Source of the DNA: Pedobacter gandavensis
Lineage (GTDB): Bacteria > Bacteroidota > Bacteroidia > Sphingobacteriales > Sphingobacteriaceae
Direction: 5' to 3'
DNA length: 64,000 nt
Assembly: GCF_014172405.1 (NCBI RefSeq)
Contig: NZ_WNXC01000007.1
Span: 186,001-250,000 of the forward strand
This document shows, one piece after another, positions 32,841-42,401 of the stretch (positions are counted from its first letter, which is position 1; each line of letters starts with the position of its first letter). The translations under genes and the position numbers were made by a program. Under the pieces are notes generated by a model that was not told the origin of the DNA, searched no databases, and worked only from the letters and a program-made list of their open reading frames with translations.

Positions 32841-33869
32841 TTAAACGAGTTCTTTACATATTCTTTTCACTATGCCCGGACCTTCATAAATGAAGCCGGT
32901 ATAAAGCTGTACTAATGAAGCACCAGCTGCTAACTTATCTTTAGCATCCTGAGGAGAGTGAATTCCTCCGACACCAATAATAGGGAATGCTTTATTTGAT
33001 TTCGTAGAGATATACCTAATTACTTCTGTTGAACGTGTGGTCAATGGTTTTCCGCTCAATCCTCCTGCTTCGCCAGTCAATGTTGCCGGACTATTCAATC
33101 CGCTTTTGTCTATGGTCGTATTGGTTGCAATAACACCAGCGATACCCGTTTCTAAAACGATCTCCACAATATCATCCAATTGCTCATTGGTAAGATCAGG
33201 AGCAATCTTTAACAAGATTGGCCTACTTACCTGATGCGTTAGGTTTCTTTGTTGTAATGTGTTTAACAAATTCATAAGTGGTGCTTTCTCCTGCAGCTCT
33301 CTTAATCCAGGAGTATTTGGAGAACTTACATTGACGACAAAGTAATCCACCACATCAAATAGACGATCGAAACATTTGATATAATCACTTACCGCATCTT
33401 CATTTGGTGTATTCTTATTCTTGCCAATATTACCGCCAATCACGATGCTCTTATCTTTAGCTTTCAATAGTCTTAAACGCTCTGCTAGCGTATCCACCCC
33501 TTTATTATTGAAGCCCATGCGGTTGATGATCGCAGAATCTTCCTGTAAACGGAACATACGAGGCTCTTCATTTCCAGGCTGAGGCAAGGGAGTTACAGTA
33601 CCCACTTCTATGAAACCGAAACCGAGATTACTCAATGCTTCTACATATTCTCCGTTCTTATCAAAGCCGGCAGCAAGTCCAACAGGATTTCTAAACTTAA
33701 TTCCAAAGACTTCGCGTTCCAGTCCTTTGATATTGACATCAAAGCTGCTGCGTAAAATTGTTTTCCCCATTGGGAAGTGATCATTGAACCATTTTAATTG
33801 TTTCACCACGAAATGGTGTACTTTTTCTGGTTCAAACTGGAAGAATAAAGGCTTAATTAGACGGTACAT
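32841..33869 (-). CDS. pyrD: dihydroorotate dehydrogenase (quinone), class 2
   Basis: A 342-residue membrane-associated FMN enzyme of pyrimidine synthesis that oxidises dihydroorotate to orotate with quinone. The N-terminal helical extension (MYRLIKPLFFQFEPEKVHHFV) is the class 2 membrane-docking part. NPVGLAAGFDKNGEYV (about 59-74) and IINRMGFNNKGVD are FMN-loop motifs; NVSSPNTPGLRELQ supplies the class 2 catalytic serine; ATNTT and GVGGI are phosphate-binding. Monocistronic with its own terminator. Confidence 0.96.
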   Translation of the reverse strand: MYRLIKPLFFQFEPEKVHHFVVKQLKWFNDHFPMGKTILRSSFDVNIKGLEREVFGIKFRNPVGLAAGFDKNGEYVEALSNLGFGFIEVGTVTPLPQPGNEEPRMFRLQEDSAIINRMGFNNKGVDTLAERLRLLKAKDKSIVIGGNIGKNKNTPNEDAVSDYIKCFDRLFDVVDYFVVNVSSPNTPGLRELQEKAPLMNLLNTLQQRNLTHQVSRPILLKIAPDLTNEQLDDIVEIVLETGIAGVIATNTTIDKSGLNSPATLTGEAGGLSGKPLTTRSTEVIRYISTKSNKAFPIIGVGGIHSPQDAKDKLAAGASLVQLYTGFIYEGPGIVKRICKELV

Positions 33870-34148
33870 GTAACGAATATAGAAACGTTTTGATATAGGA
33901 CAAAGGGCTTCAGACTATGGTATCCTGAGATACAATATCTTCCCTCCCAAAAACGCAAAAATACATAGTAATGTTAACAATGCAGTAACAATACCTATAA
34001 AATTCATTACACTCAAAACTGACCATTTTACAATCCCATTCCCAAAAACGCGTAAATACCCTCAGAACACGCATTTACCCTCTGGTATCTACCAAAAATA
34101 AATTACAATACCCGCACATTATATGCAAATTGAAAGCAAACAAAATCG
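33870..34148. other. intergenic region between divergent pyrD and ABC-F genes
   Basis: No gene seen. It holds AT-rich sequence with two TACCCTC-containing stretches (near 34056-34083). The ABC-F promoter elements lie at its right end. Confidence 0.5.
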
Positions 34149-34156
34149 TATTTTTG
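34130..34156 (+). promoter_or_regulatory. promoter for ABC-F gene (TTG-N16-TATTTTTG)
   Basis: TTG 34130-34132 and TATTTTTG 34149-34156 with a 16-bp spacer, slightly short. The box ends only 7 bp before the ATG, so the transcript may be leaderless. Confidence 0.5.
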
Positions 34157-34163
34157 CAGGCAA

Positions 34164-36080
34164 ATGATTTCAATAAACGACTTAACATTCCTGATAGGCT
34201 CCAGAGCTTTATACGACGAGGCAAACTGGCACATTAAACCAGGCGAAAGAATTGGATTAATCGGAGCCAACGGAACCGGTAAATCTACACTTCTAAAAAT
34301 AATAGTTGGTGAGTATGGCCCTTCTTCAGGCAGTATTTCCATGTCGAAAGACCTGAAAATAGGCTACCTGAACCAGGATTTACTTTCTTACGATTCACAC
34401 CATAGCATTTTACACGTAGCGATGGAGGCCTTTGAGCGCCAAAATCAATTACATGACGAAATCGAAGAACTCTTAAAAAAGATAGAAACAGACTACTCTG
34501 AAGAAGTATTGAACAAACTGAGCGATAAGCAACAGGAGTTTGAAGCTTTAGATGGTTATAGCATAGAATACAGAGCAAATGAGATCCTTGCAGGTCTTGG
34601 TTTCAGCACTGAAGATCAACACAGACCATTGAATACCTTCTCCGGAGGATGGAGAATGAGGGTGATGCTGGCAAAGATTCTTTTGCAAACTCCAGACATC
34701 CTTTTACTGGATGAGCCTACCAACCACATGGATTTACCGTCCATCAAATGGTTAGAGACTTATTTATTGAGCTTTGAAGGTGCCATTGTGATCGTTTCTC
34801 ACGATAGGTATTTCTTAGATAAAGTAGTAAACCGTATTGTGGAATCCCGCAAAGGAAAATTAACTCCTTATGCTGGTAACTATACTTTCTATTTGGAAGA
34901 AAAATCCCTTCGCGGAGAGATCCAAAAGGGAGAATTTAAAAATCAACAGGCAAAAATCAAGCAGGAAGAGCGTTTAATCGAGCGTTTCCGTGCCAAAGCT
35001 TCTAAAGCGAAAATGGCACAGTCGAGGATGAAAGCCCTGGATAAAATGGAGCGTGTGGAAGATGTTGATGATGACAATCCAACCGTAAACTTCCAGTTCA
35101 AGTTCTCTAAACCTTCTGGCCGTCACGTAATCCGTATTGAGGAAGCTTACAAAAGCTATCCAAACATCGATATCTTAAACAATGCGGATGGCTTGATTGA
35201 GAAAGGTGATAAAATCGCATTAATCGGTGCCAATGGTAAAGGTAAATCTACCTTGCTACGTATCATTGCTGGTGCAGAAGAATTTGATGGTAAGTGTGAA
35301 ATTGGTCATAATGTAACGACTACTTTCTTTGCGCAGCATCAGTTAGAATCTTTACACCTGGACAATACAATCCTGGAAGAGCTTCAGGCATTCGCTCCTA
35401 AGCATACTGATACAGAACTACGTGGAATTTTAGGCTGTTTCCTTTTCACTGGTGATGATGTATTCAAGAAAATCCGTGTGTTATCCGGAGGAGAAAAATC
35501 CAGGGTAGCATTGGCTAAATCTTTAACTACAGATTCTAACTTCCTGATTCTGGATGAGCCTACGAATCACTTGGACATTCAATCAGTGAATATTCTGATT
35601 CAAGCTTTAACACAATATGAAGGTACTTTTATTGCGGTATCTCACGATAGGTATTTCTTAGATAACGTAGCGAATAAGATCTGGTTTATCGAAGATCAAG
35701 ATATTAAAGAATACCCAGGTACTTATGCAGAATACGAAGAGTGGAATTCAAAAAGAGTTCCTTCTCCGCCATCAAGCATTCCAGTTAGACCTGATAAAGA
35801 GGTGAAACCTAAAGCTGCAGTAGTAGAGAAATCTGCTCCAAATACGCAACAGCAACTTAAAAAGCTGAACGAGCAATTGAAAAAGATTGAAGCAGAAATC
35901 GCTGAATTTGAAGAAAGTGTGAAAGCTATTGAAGCACAAATTGCTGACGAAACTGTATATTCGAATGCAGTAAAACTAGCTGAGGTCAATAAGAGCTATA
36001 CTGATGCAAAGCATAAGCTGGATAATGCCCAAAATAAATGGGAAGAACTGGCTTCCGATATTATGGAATTAGAAGGATAA
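34164..36080 (+). CDS. ABC-F family ATPase
   Basis: A 638-residue soluble protein with two ABC domains and no membrane segment. Walker A motifs: GANGTGKST (about 35-43) and GANGKGKST (about 353-361). Signatures: FSGGWRMRVMLAK and LSGGEKSRVALAK. Walker B: LLLDEPTNHMDL and LILDEPTNHLDI. The linker between (SKAKMAQSRMKALDKM) is the arm that reaches the ribosomal tRNA sites. A charged coiled-coil C-terminus (about 545-638) matches ABC_tran_CTD. Such proteins relieve ribosome stalling or mediate antibiotic protection; it resembles a housekeeping Uup/YdiF-like member. It overlaps the T9SS plug gene by one base (TAATG). Confidence 0.93.
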   Translation: MISINDLTFLIGSRALYDEANWHIKPGERIGLIGANGTGKSTLLKIIVGEYGPSSGSISMSKDLKIGYLNQDLLSYDSHHSILHVAMEAFERQNQLHDEIEELLKKIETDYSEEVLNKLSDKQQEFEALDGYSIEYRANEILAGLGFSTEDQHRPLNTFSGGWRMRVMLAKILLQTPDILLLDEPTNHMDLPSIKWLETYLLSFEGAIVIVSHDRYFLDKVVNRIVESRKGKLTPYAGNYTFYLEEKSLRGEIQKGEFKNQQAKIKQEERLIERFRAKASKAKMAQSRMKALDKMERVEDVDDDNPTVNFQFKFSKPSGRHVIRIEEAYKSYPNIDILNNADGLIEKGDKIALIGANGKGKSTLLRIIAGAEEFDGKCEIGHNVTTTFFAQHQLESLHLDNTILEELQAFAPKHTDTELRGILGCFLFTGDDVFKKIRVLSGGEKSRVALAKSLTTDSNFLILDEPTNHLDIQSVNILIQALTQYEGTFIAVSHDRYFLDNVANKIWFIEDQDIKEYPGTYAEYEEWNSKRVPSPPSSIPVRPDKEVKPKAAVVEKSAPNTQQQLKKLNEQLKKIEAEIAEFEESVKAIEAQIADETVYSNAVKLAEVNKSYTDAKHKLDNAQNKWEELASDIMELEG

Positions 36081-37348
36081 TGATAAAACTAAGCGGATTT
36101 TTTTTCGTGCTGTTATTTAGTGTACAAATTGCTGTGGCTCAGGACCAGCAATTTGTATACGATAACAAAGTGTACTTACCGGAAATCCGGACGGTACAAT
36201 GTTATAACACACAAAAAGAACAATCGCTCCCAGTCATTGCACTGAATTCCAATGAACTTTTATACTTTTCTTTTGACAATCTTAATGGGGGTAGCAAAAT
36301 CTATTCTTACACCATAGAACAATGCACGTCCGACTGGAAACCTTCCCGTCTTTCTCCTTTAGATTACCTGCAAGGGATGTCCGAAGACCGTATTACGGCG
36401 TATAAATATTCTTTTGGCACCTTGCAACAATATACCAATTACTCCCTTACTTTACCCAATCAACAGATTAAACCTAAGATTTCCGGCAATTACTTATTGA
36501 AAGTATATGAAAATGGGAATCCTCAGAAGCCTGTAGTTTCTCAACGGTTTTATGTGGTAGATAAACAGGTAACTATTGGCGTAAATATTACTGCAAGCCC
36601 ACAAGTAAACTTACGTAGAACACATCAAAAAGTTGATTTCACCATCTCTCACAGCAACCCTATTCAGAATCCTACCTTAGATTTAAAGGCAGTGGTGATG
36701 CAGAATGGTATTCCTCAAACCGCTTCCTGGAATAAGACACCAACATTTATCAGACCTGGTTCATTGGTTTATAATGATGTAAATAATAATGATTTTCCTG
36801 GTGGCAATGAGTTTAGGAAGTTTGACATGCGTAGCTTCCGTTATAAAGCGGAAAATGTGAAAGAAATCATCAGAGACACCATCAATAAAGTAATTTTATT
36901 TACTGATCTGAATGGAAACGCAGCTAAGTTTACGAATCAATTTGATGAAAATGGCAGCTTTTTCATTAGAAATTCAGAAGGCCGTGATCCAAACACAGAC
37001 AGTGACTATGCTCGTGTTTACTTTACGCTAAATTCTGCAGTCCCGAACACAGCAGGTGATGCTTATGTATTGGGGCGTTTCAACAATTATATCCCTAATG
37101 AAGCGAGCAAGCTTGTTTATGATGCTGCAACTAAACGCTTTCATACCAGCATCCAATTAAAGCAGGGGCTTTATGATTATAAATATGTTTGGCTGGACAA
37201 GCAAGCCGATAAAACAGACCTAACCGTTTTTGAAGGTTCTTTCTTTGAAACGGAAAACACCTATCAGGTATATGTTTATTACCGCAAGCCAGGTTCCCGC
37301 TGGGAAGAGCTGATCGGTTTTGTAAATGTAAACACGACTAAACGATAG
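36080..37348 (+). CDS. type IX secretion system plug protein (DUF5103)
   Basis: A 422-residue exported protein with signal peptide MIKLSGFFFVLLFSVQIAVAQ. It matches the former DUF5103 family: DNKVYLPEIRTVQCYNTQKEQ near 27-47, YSYTIEQCTSDWKPSRLSPLDYLQG near 78-102 and a C-terminal YVYYRKPGSRWEELIGF. In Flavobacterium the protein plugs the SprA translocon of the T9SS on the periplasmic side. No other T9SS gene is in the window. Translation may be coupled to the ABC-F gene. Its 3' end overlaps the convergent amylase by 11 bp. Confidence 0.85.
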   Translation: MIKLSGFFFVLLFSVQIAVAQDQQFVYDNKVYLPEIRTVQCYNTQKEQSLPVIALNSNELLYFSFDNLNGGSKIYSYTIEQCTSDWKPSRLSPLDYLQGMSEDRITAYKYSFGTLQQYTNYSLTLPNQQIKPKISGNYLLKVYENGNPQKPVVSQRFYVVDKQVTIGVNITASPQVNLRRTHQKVDFTISHSNPIQNPTLDLKAVVMQNGIPQTASWNKTPTFIRPGSLVYNDVNNNDFPGGNEFRKFDMRSFRYKAENVKEIIRDTINKVILFTDLNGNAAKFTNQFDENGSFFIRNSEGRDPNTDSDYARVYFTLNSAVPNTAGDAYVLGRFNNYIPNEASKLVYDAATKRFHTSIQLKQGLYDYKYVWLDKQADKTDLTVFEGSFFETENTYQVYVYYRKPGSRWEELIGFVNVNTTKR

Positions 37349-38822
37349 TCCATACCGACACACTTTCGGCATTACAAAAAAACTCTGCCCAACCTTTTTC
37401 ATCTACTGTGACCCTTTCTTTTCTATGACCAAGGGCATCAGTCATTGTTTTCCCAACGTTTTCAAGGCCCATCTCCATTTCTTTATAACCTTCAGCTCCA
37501 TTACTCATGACCACCGCTATCCCCGAGTTTATTTTTTCAGGGATACCAGCTCTGGTCCAGCCGATACAATTTGGGAAATCCAGATAATCACGCTGTAGAC
37601 CATAAGAAAGATCTGTTCGGATCCTAGTCATTTCCGACAATTCGGCTAATGCAACCAAGTTTACGTCCACTAAATCTTCTTCTTTGTCTTCATCTTTGTA
37701 GCTGGCCCCATACAAATCAGCGTAGAATATACATGGAATTCCAGCTTCTCTTAATAAAATCAAAGCATAGGCTAATGGTCGAAACCAAAAATCCACATAA
37801 GATTCCAGTGCTTGCAAAGGTTGAGAATCGTGATTATCTACAAAAGTAACCGTGTACATGGGCTGCAACTGTACCAAGGTACCATCAAAGATTTTGGACA
37901 AATCATACTGCTCTTTTTCTTCCCCCGCCAGGAAAAGATGTTGGTGAAGTATGGAGTCGAACAATTGCATTCTTCCATTGGTGATCTCAATATATTGCTC
38001 TAGATCGGCGACCTTGTCAATATTCCAATTTTCTGCGACTACAAAAAACTGTGTATTGAACGTTTCATTCATATAATCCAGCCATTCAATCAGAAAATCC
38101 GTCGCAATGTGTTTGACCGCATCCAGGCGAAATCCCTTCATTCCGCAGCTGTTAACATACCATTCACCCCATCTTTTCAATTCCTCCCGCACAGCAGGAT
38201 TTCTAAACTCAATGTCGTTATACATCAGGTAATCGTAATTACCAAGTTCTTTAGAGGGAACGTCTTCCCAACCTTCCCCATATATGTTCTGGATGGAATA
38301 AATCCCTGTTTCCTTTAAATCTTCTGCCCAATCTATTCCACTAAAACAGTCTTTATCCCAGATAAACTGAGAATATTGACCATTTCTACCTTTAAAATTG
38401 AACTTTGTCCAGGCTTCAATTTCGAAAGGTTCGGAGGTAACCTCCTCTCTATCTTCCGGATTTACAGTTCTTACGGTTACCTTTTCCAGCTCATCACCTC
38501 CTGCTTTATGGTTAAAAACAATATCTGCAATCACCTCAATGCCGTTTTTCTGTAGGATTTCAATAGCATTTCGGTATTCTTCCTTTGTCCCATATTTGGT
38601 GGCTACCGTATTCTTATGATCAAACTCGCCAAGGTCATAGAGGTCATAAGGATCATAGCCTACAGAAGAAGCGCCAGAATTGGCTTTATAAGCCGGCGGT
38701 AACCAGATTCCTGTGATGCCCATTTGAGCAAGCTTTTCTGCCTCCTTCCCTGCTTTTATCCATAACTTGTCGGCTTCATTATAATACCAGTGGAAGTACT
38801 GTACTAAGGTTTGATTATCCAT
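37338..38822 (-). CDS. alpha-amylase, GH13 (cytoplasmic)
   Basis: A 494-residue enzyme without a signal peptide, so it acts on internal maltodextrin or glycogen. GH13 regions: ADIVFNHKAGG (region I), GFRLDAVKHI (region II, nucleophile Asp), VVAENW (region III, acid Glu) and FVDNHD (region IV). Start QTLVQYFHWYYN and GVEVIADIVFNHK-type spacing fit bacterial liquefying amylases (GH13_5). It converges with the plug gene. Confidence 0.93.
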   Translation of the reverse strand: MDNQTLVQYFHWYYNEADKLWIKAGKEAEKLAQMGITGIWLPPAYKANSGASSVGYDPYDLYDLGEFDHKNTVATKYGTKEEYRNAIEILQKNGIEVIADIVFNHKAGGDELEKVTVRTVNPEDREEVTSEPFEIEAWTKFNFKGRNGQYSQFIWDKDCFSGIDWAEDLKETGIYSIQNIYGEGWEDVPSKELGNYDYLMYNDIEFRNPAVREELKRWGEWYVNSCGMKGFRLDAVKHIATDFLIEWLDYMNETFNTQFFVVAENWNIDKVADLEQYIEITNGRMQLFDSILHQHLFLAGEEKEQYDLSKIFDGTLVQLQPMYTVTFVDNHDSQPLQALESYVDFWFRPLAYALILLREAGIPCIFYADLYGASYKDEDKEEDLVDVNLVALAELSEMTRIRTDLSYGLQRDYLDFPNCIGWTRAGIPEKINSGIAVVMSNGAEGYKEMEMGLENVGKTMTDALGHRKERVTVDEKGWAEFFCNAESVSVWTIV

Positions 38823-38976
38823 GTGTTAGGATAACATCGTTCCCAGTCATTTGTTTAAGAAAACGGGGTGATCAATCCACTAAAAAAGATGGTGGCCTCC
38901 CCTAGTTCTTCTCCTACAAAATCGCGATACTAGTGCCATTTCCATTCAATTCTCACGATTTATGTTCATTTTTACT

Positions 38977-38984
38977 TACTTTTG
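38977..38984 (+). promoter_or_regulatory. -7 box (TACTTTTG) for thioesterase
   Basis: Exact TAnnTTTG match ending 8 bp before ATG 38993. No well-placed TTG was found. Confidence 0.45.
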
Positions 38985-38992
38985 CAGAGATT

Positions 38993-39514
38993 ATGAGTAC
39001 AAAGATAAAAAGCCCGAAAGAGTCATTTACCATTATGAATGAGTTGGTATTACCCAATGATACCAATACATTGAACAATTTAATGGGAGGCCGATTGCTC
39101 CACTGGATGGACATCGCTGCTGCTATTTCTGCGCAAAAACACTGCAATAGAATCGTTGTTACCGCATCGGTAGACAATGTTTCCTTCAAACAACCGATCA
39201 AATTGGGTGATGTAATTACCATCGAGGCAAAAGTAACACGTGCATTCAATACTTCAGTAGAAGTCAGACTCGATGTATGGGCAGAAAATATTCCTTCCGG
39301 AGCCCGCGTAAAATCAAATGAAGCTTATTATACTTTTGTAGCCATCGATCAAAGTGGCAGAACGATTCCTGTTCCTGAAATATTACCTGAAACGGAAGAT
39401 GAGACTGAATTATTTGCAGGCGCATTAAGAAGAAGACAACTTCGCTTAATCCTTAGCGGTAAGATGAAAGCCAATGATGCGAAAGAACTTAGAGCCTTGT
39501 TCTTCGAAGAGTAA
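38993..39514 (+). CDS. acyl-CoA thioesterase (hotdog fold, YciA/BFIT-like)
   Basis: A 173-residue cytoplasmic enzyme hydrolysing acyl-CoA. The hotdog helix is NTLNNLMGGRLLHWMDIAAAISAQKH (about 24-49), carrying the catalytic-type Asp in WMD, followed by TASVDNVSFKQPIKLGD, the CoA-binding segment. ATG 38993 was chosen, since the longer frame lacks conserved residues. Hexameric YciA-like enzymes have broad substrate range; none is implied here. Confidence 0.9.
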   Translation: MSTKIKSPKESFTIMNELVLPNDTNTLNNLMGGRLLHWMDIAAAISAQKHCNRIVVTASVDNVSFKQPIKLGDVITIEAKVTRAFNTSVEVRLDVWAENIPSGARVKSNEAYYTFVAIDQSGRTIPVPEILPETEDETELFAGALRRRQLRLILSGKMKANDAKELRALFFEE

Positions 39515-39556
39515 AGCCGTTTATAAATAGAATAAGATAGATACTAAACAGAAAAT

Positions 39557-40753
39557 ATGACGACATACACCACATTAATTATTCTAAGCGGACTCGTCAT
39601 ATTTTCGTATCTATTTGATCTTGTTGCCAGTAAAACCAAACTTCCTTCCGTTCTACTGCTCCTACTACTCGGCATTGGCTTACGTGTATTGGTAGACAAT
39701 CTTCAATTACATACCTTCAATTTCCTTACCGTCTTACCTACTCTAGGTACTGTAGGTTTAATTCTAATCGTATTTGAAGGCTCCCTCGAACTTAAATATG
39801 AAAAAGGAAAGAATAAGATCATCAAAGGAGCATTTATGTCTGCCTTTTTTGTACTGCTAGCCACCGTATCAGTCATCACCTTTATCATTTATCAGATTAC
39901 AGGAAAAGAGTTGTACGTCTGTTTTACGAATGCCATCCCTTTTAGTGTCATCAGTTCAGCGATAGCTATACCTTCTGCCGCAGCACTAAGTAAGAAAAGC
40001 AAAGAGTTCATCATTTATGAATCTTCTTTTTCGGATATCTTAAGCATCATTCTTTTCAATTTTGCGATTACTAACCCTCATATCTCCATGTCTTCCTTTG
40101 CAGGGTTGGGACTGAATACCTTATTGATTATTATCCTATCGGCGATTTCTTGCATCACCTTGTTGTATTTGATGGGTAGGATATCACACCACATCAAGTT
40201 CTTCCTGATTATTTCTATCTTGATCCTGGTGTATGCCATCGGACAATCTTATCATTTATCTTCATTAGTGCTGATTCTTGCTTTTGGCTTATTCCTCAAC
40301 AATGCAGATACGATCAAACATGCCTACTTCAGAAGTATTTTTATTTATAAGAACTTATCAAATGATTTAACGCAGCTATATCAGCTTTCTGCTGAAAGTG
40401 CTTTTATCATTCGTACATTCTTCTTTGTGATTTTTGGCTTTACGATGAATATCTATGCCTTAAATGATGGCCCCGTGATCGCCAATGGATTGATCATTTT
40501 AGCTACGATCTTTATCATTCGTTTCGTTTATCTGAAGATTTTTAGAAAGGAAAACAGTGGCTCAGAAAGTTTTATTGCCCCAAGAGGCTTGATCAGTATT
40601 TTACTGTATTTTAACCTACCTCCTGCATTAAAAATACCAGAGGTAGGCACGGCTTTTCTGTTCCTGGTAGTCCTTGGATCCAGCCTGATTATGAGTATTG
40701 GATTACTATCCGCGAAGAAAGTGATCCATCTTCCTGAAGAATCAGCGCACTAA
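39557..40753 (+). CDS. cation:proton antiporter (CPA1/CPA2-type, Na+/H+ exchanger domain)
   Basis: A 398-residue membrane protein with about 11-12 helices. The first TM begins LIILSGLVIFSYLFDLV, followed by LPSVLLLLLLGIGLRVL, typical of the exchanger N-terminus. PFSVISSAIAIPSAAAL is the unwound-helix region and YESSFSDILSIILFNF supplies the acidic transport-site segment. Ion specificity is undetermined. It lies 42 bp after the thioesterase gene and overlaps the convergent EVE gene by 4 bp. Confidence 0.88.
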   Translation: MTTYTTLIILSGLVIFSYLFDLVASKTKLPSVLLLLLLGIGLRVLVDNLQLHTFNFLTVLPTLGTVGLILIVFEGSLELKYEKGKNKIIKGAFMSAFFVLLATVSVITFIIYQITGKELYVCFTNAIPFSVISSAIAIPSAAALSKKSKEFIIYESSFSDILSIILFNFAITNPHISMSSFAGLGLNTLLIIILSAISCITLLYLMGRISHHIKFFLIISILILVYAIGQSYHLSSLVLILAFGLFLNNADTIKHAYFRSIFIYKNLSNDLTQLYQLSAESAFIIRTFFFVIFGFTMNIYALNDGPVIANGLIILATIFIIRFVYLKIFRKENSGSESFIAPRGLISILLYFNLPPALKIPEVGTAFLFLVVLGSSLIMSIGLLSAKKVIHLPEESAH

Positions 40754-41157
40754 ACGGAGCCCATTTCCAGGATCTTATCAAACTCTTCCGCTTTCAATGG
40801 CATCACCGATAAACGTCCTTGTCTGACTAAAGAAATGTCTTGTAAACTTTCTTCAGCTTTGATTTGCTCTAAGGATACTGGTGATTTTAAAGCTTCTACC
40901 GGTGCTAAGTCTACAACCACCCATTTGATGTCGTCAGTAGTCGGATCCTGGTAAAATTCTTTAACCACTTTGGCAATCCCAACTACATTTTTACCTTCAT
41001 TACTATGGTAAAACAACACTAAATCGCCTTCTTTCATGGCTTTTAGATTGTTACGCGCCTGGTAGTTTCTTACGCCATCCCAAAAGGTACGTCCGTCTTT
41101 ATTAAACTGATCCCAACTGTATTTAAACGGTTCACTTTTTACTAGCCAATGATTCAT
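40750..41157 (-). CDS. EVE-domain protein
   Basis: A 135-residue single EVE (PUA-like) domain, beginning NHWLVKSEPFKYSWDQF and containing FWDGVRNYQARNNLKAMKEGDLVLFYHSN, the conserved modified-base pocket segment. EVE domains are thought to bind modified bases in DNA or RNA; stand-alone members have no firmly known target. The 3' end overlaps the antiporter stop by 4 bp. Confidence 0.93.
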   Translation of the reverse strand: MNHWLVKSEPFKYSWDQFNKDGRTFWDGVRNYQARNNLKAMKEGDLVLFYHSNEGKNVVGIAKVVKEFYQDPTTDDIKWVVVDLAPVEALKSPVSLEQIKAEESLQDISLVRQGRLSVMPLKAEEFDKILEMGSV

Positions 41158-41325
41158 GGTATAATTATTTTAATGACAGTCTTCCTGTCTGTTTTGTCTT
41201 ATTCTAATGCCAAAACTAACAAATAGGAATGAATTAGGAAATATAGTCGCTTCATCAGGACTCATTAAACATATTCAGCTGATTCAACACTAACTGATTT
41301 TCATGAAATATAATATATTTACGTT

Positions 41326-41646
41326 ATGAAAAAAACGCTCTTAATCTCTCTCGCATTATTAGGCTTAGTAGCCTGCGCAAAAAAAAAGCCTTTTGAATCT
41401 ATTAAATCAGGTATGAGTACCACTAAAGTAGCTGAACTCGTTGGCGAACCAGAACAAAAAATGCCAATCCTGATTGCAGAATGGTGGGTTTACCCTAAGG
41501 ATAACAAAATGATTATCATGGTTAATGATACAGTTTCAAAAGTAATAATAGATCTGAAAGCAGTACAAGATAGTATGCAATCGGTAACCGGAGATCTTAA
41601 AAACCTGGAAACTCAAATAAAAACTCAATTAGATAGCTTGAAATAA
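41326..41646 (+). CDS. small BamE/SmpA-like lipoprotein
   Basis: A 106-residue lipoprotein: signal MKKTLLISLALLGLVAC with lipobox LVAC. The mature part has the SmpA/OmlA-like pattern FESIKSGMSTTKVAELVGEPEQK and a short beta hairpin (AEWWVYPKDNKMIIMVND), then an amphipathic helix tail. The similarity is to the fold, so an actual BAM-complex role is not implied. A hairpin with a T tract follows. Confidence 0.75.
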   Translation: MKKTLLISLALLGLVACAKKKPFESIKSGMSTTKVAELVGEPEQKMPILIAEWWVYPKDNKMIIMVNDTVSKVIIDLKAVQDSMQSVTGDLKNLETQIKTQLDSLK

Positions 41647-41653
41647 TTACCTG

Positions 41654-41696
41654 GGTACTGTTTTAGACCAAAGATCGAACAGTACCTCCATTTTTT
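41654..41696 (+). terminator. terminator after small lipoprotein
   Basis: 9-bp stem GGTACTGTT / AACAGTACC with a 15-nt loop, followed by TCCATTTTTT. The T tract meets the stop of the convergent gene. Confidence 0.55.
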
Positions 41697-42207
41697 ACTC
41701 TTGATCCTTTCCCAAAATATGAAGTGCCTGCTTTAATTCCTCAGGTTTATGGGTACCAATTAATAATTTTTGATAATTATTAAACTCGAGTTGTAAACCC
41801 TGGTTTCCAGAAACATTCAGGGCACGCCCCTTAGTGATCAGTCCAAAACGGATTCCCCAACCACCAAACTCCATAATCGGACTGTATTTCCTGACCTTAG
41901 CTAGATTAATACTTTCCCAAGGAAAATATCTAAAAGACAGGTGAAAAGGATAAAACCGAACATAAACCCCATTATTGTTGATCCGGGTTTCTAGTCGGAG
42001 TATAACAAACAAAAACGTAATCAACAATAGAACAAATACAGAAATGAGTAGCGCTGTGTTACTCATTGGCTGATCACCAAACTGTTTACCTTCAAAAATT
42101 TGCTTAAAAGCACCGTTCAGGAATACGCCATTCAGCACAAACAATATCAACCACAACCACCACTGCCTAAACCTTTGTTTCTCCGAGAAAATAATACCTT
42201 CCTCCAT
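41695..42207 (-). CDS. two-helix membrane protein with PH-like cytosolic domain
   Basis: A 170-residue protein. Two helices at about 16-34 (WWLWLILFVLNGVFLNGAF) and 51-70 (ALLISVFVLLLITFLFVILR) precede a beta-rich soluble part (RINNNGVYVRFYPFHLSFRYFPWESINLAKVRKYSP). This layout is like bacterial PH-domain membrane proteins. No named family is certain and function is unknown. Confidence 0.65.
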   Translation of the reverse strand: MEEGIIFSEKQRFRQWWLWLILFVLNGVFLNGAFKQIFEGKQFGDQPMSNTALLISVFVLLLITFLFVILRLETRINNNGVYVRFYPFHLSFRYFPWESINLAKVRKYSPIMEFGGWGIRFGLITKGRALNVSGNQGLQLEFNNYQKLLIGTHKPEELKQALHILGKDQE

Positions 42208-42352
42208 TTATTTCGTTTATTATTTTGTGAGTATTGTCTTTTAAAGGTGCTTTAAACCCAATTAGGATATAAAACAGCTTTATAATGAACAATTTAGCGA
42301 TAATCCTCCACAATAAGTATTAAAAAAACAAAAGCACGAGCATTTCAAATTC

Positions 42353-42360
42353 TATATTTG
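42353..42360 (+). promoter_or_regulatory. -7 box (TATATTTG) for Crp/Fnr gene
   Basis: Exact TAnnTTTG match 41 bp upstream of ATG 42402. No -33 TTG seen. Confidence 0.45.
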
Positions 42361-42401
42361 TACAAAATAAAATACCTTCCGGGAAACCACATCCGCTAAA
42401 A

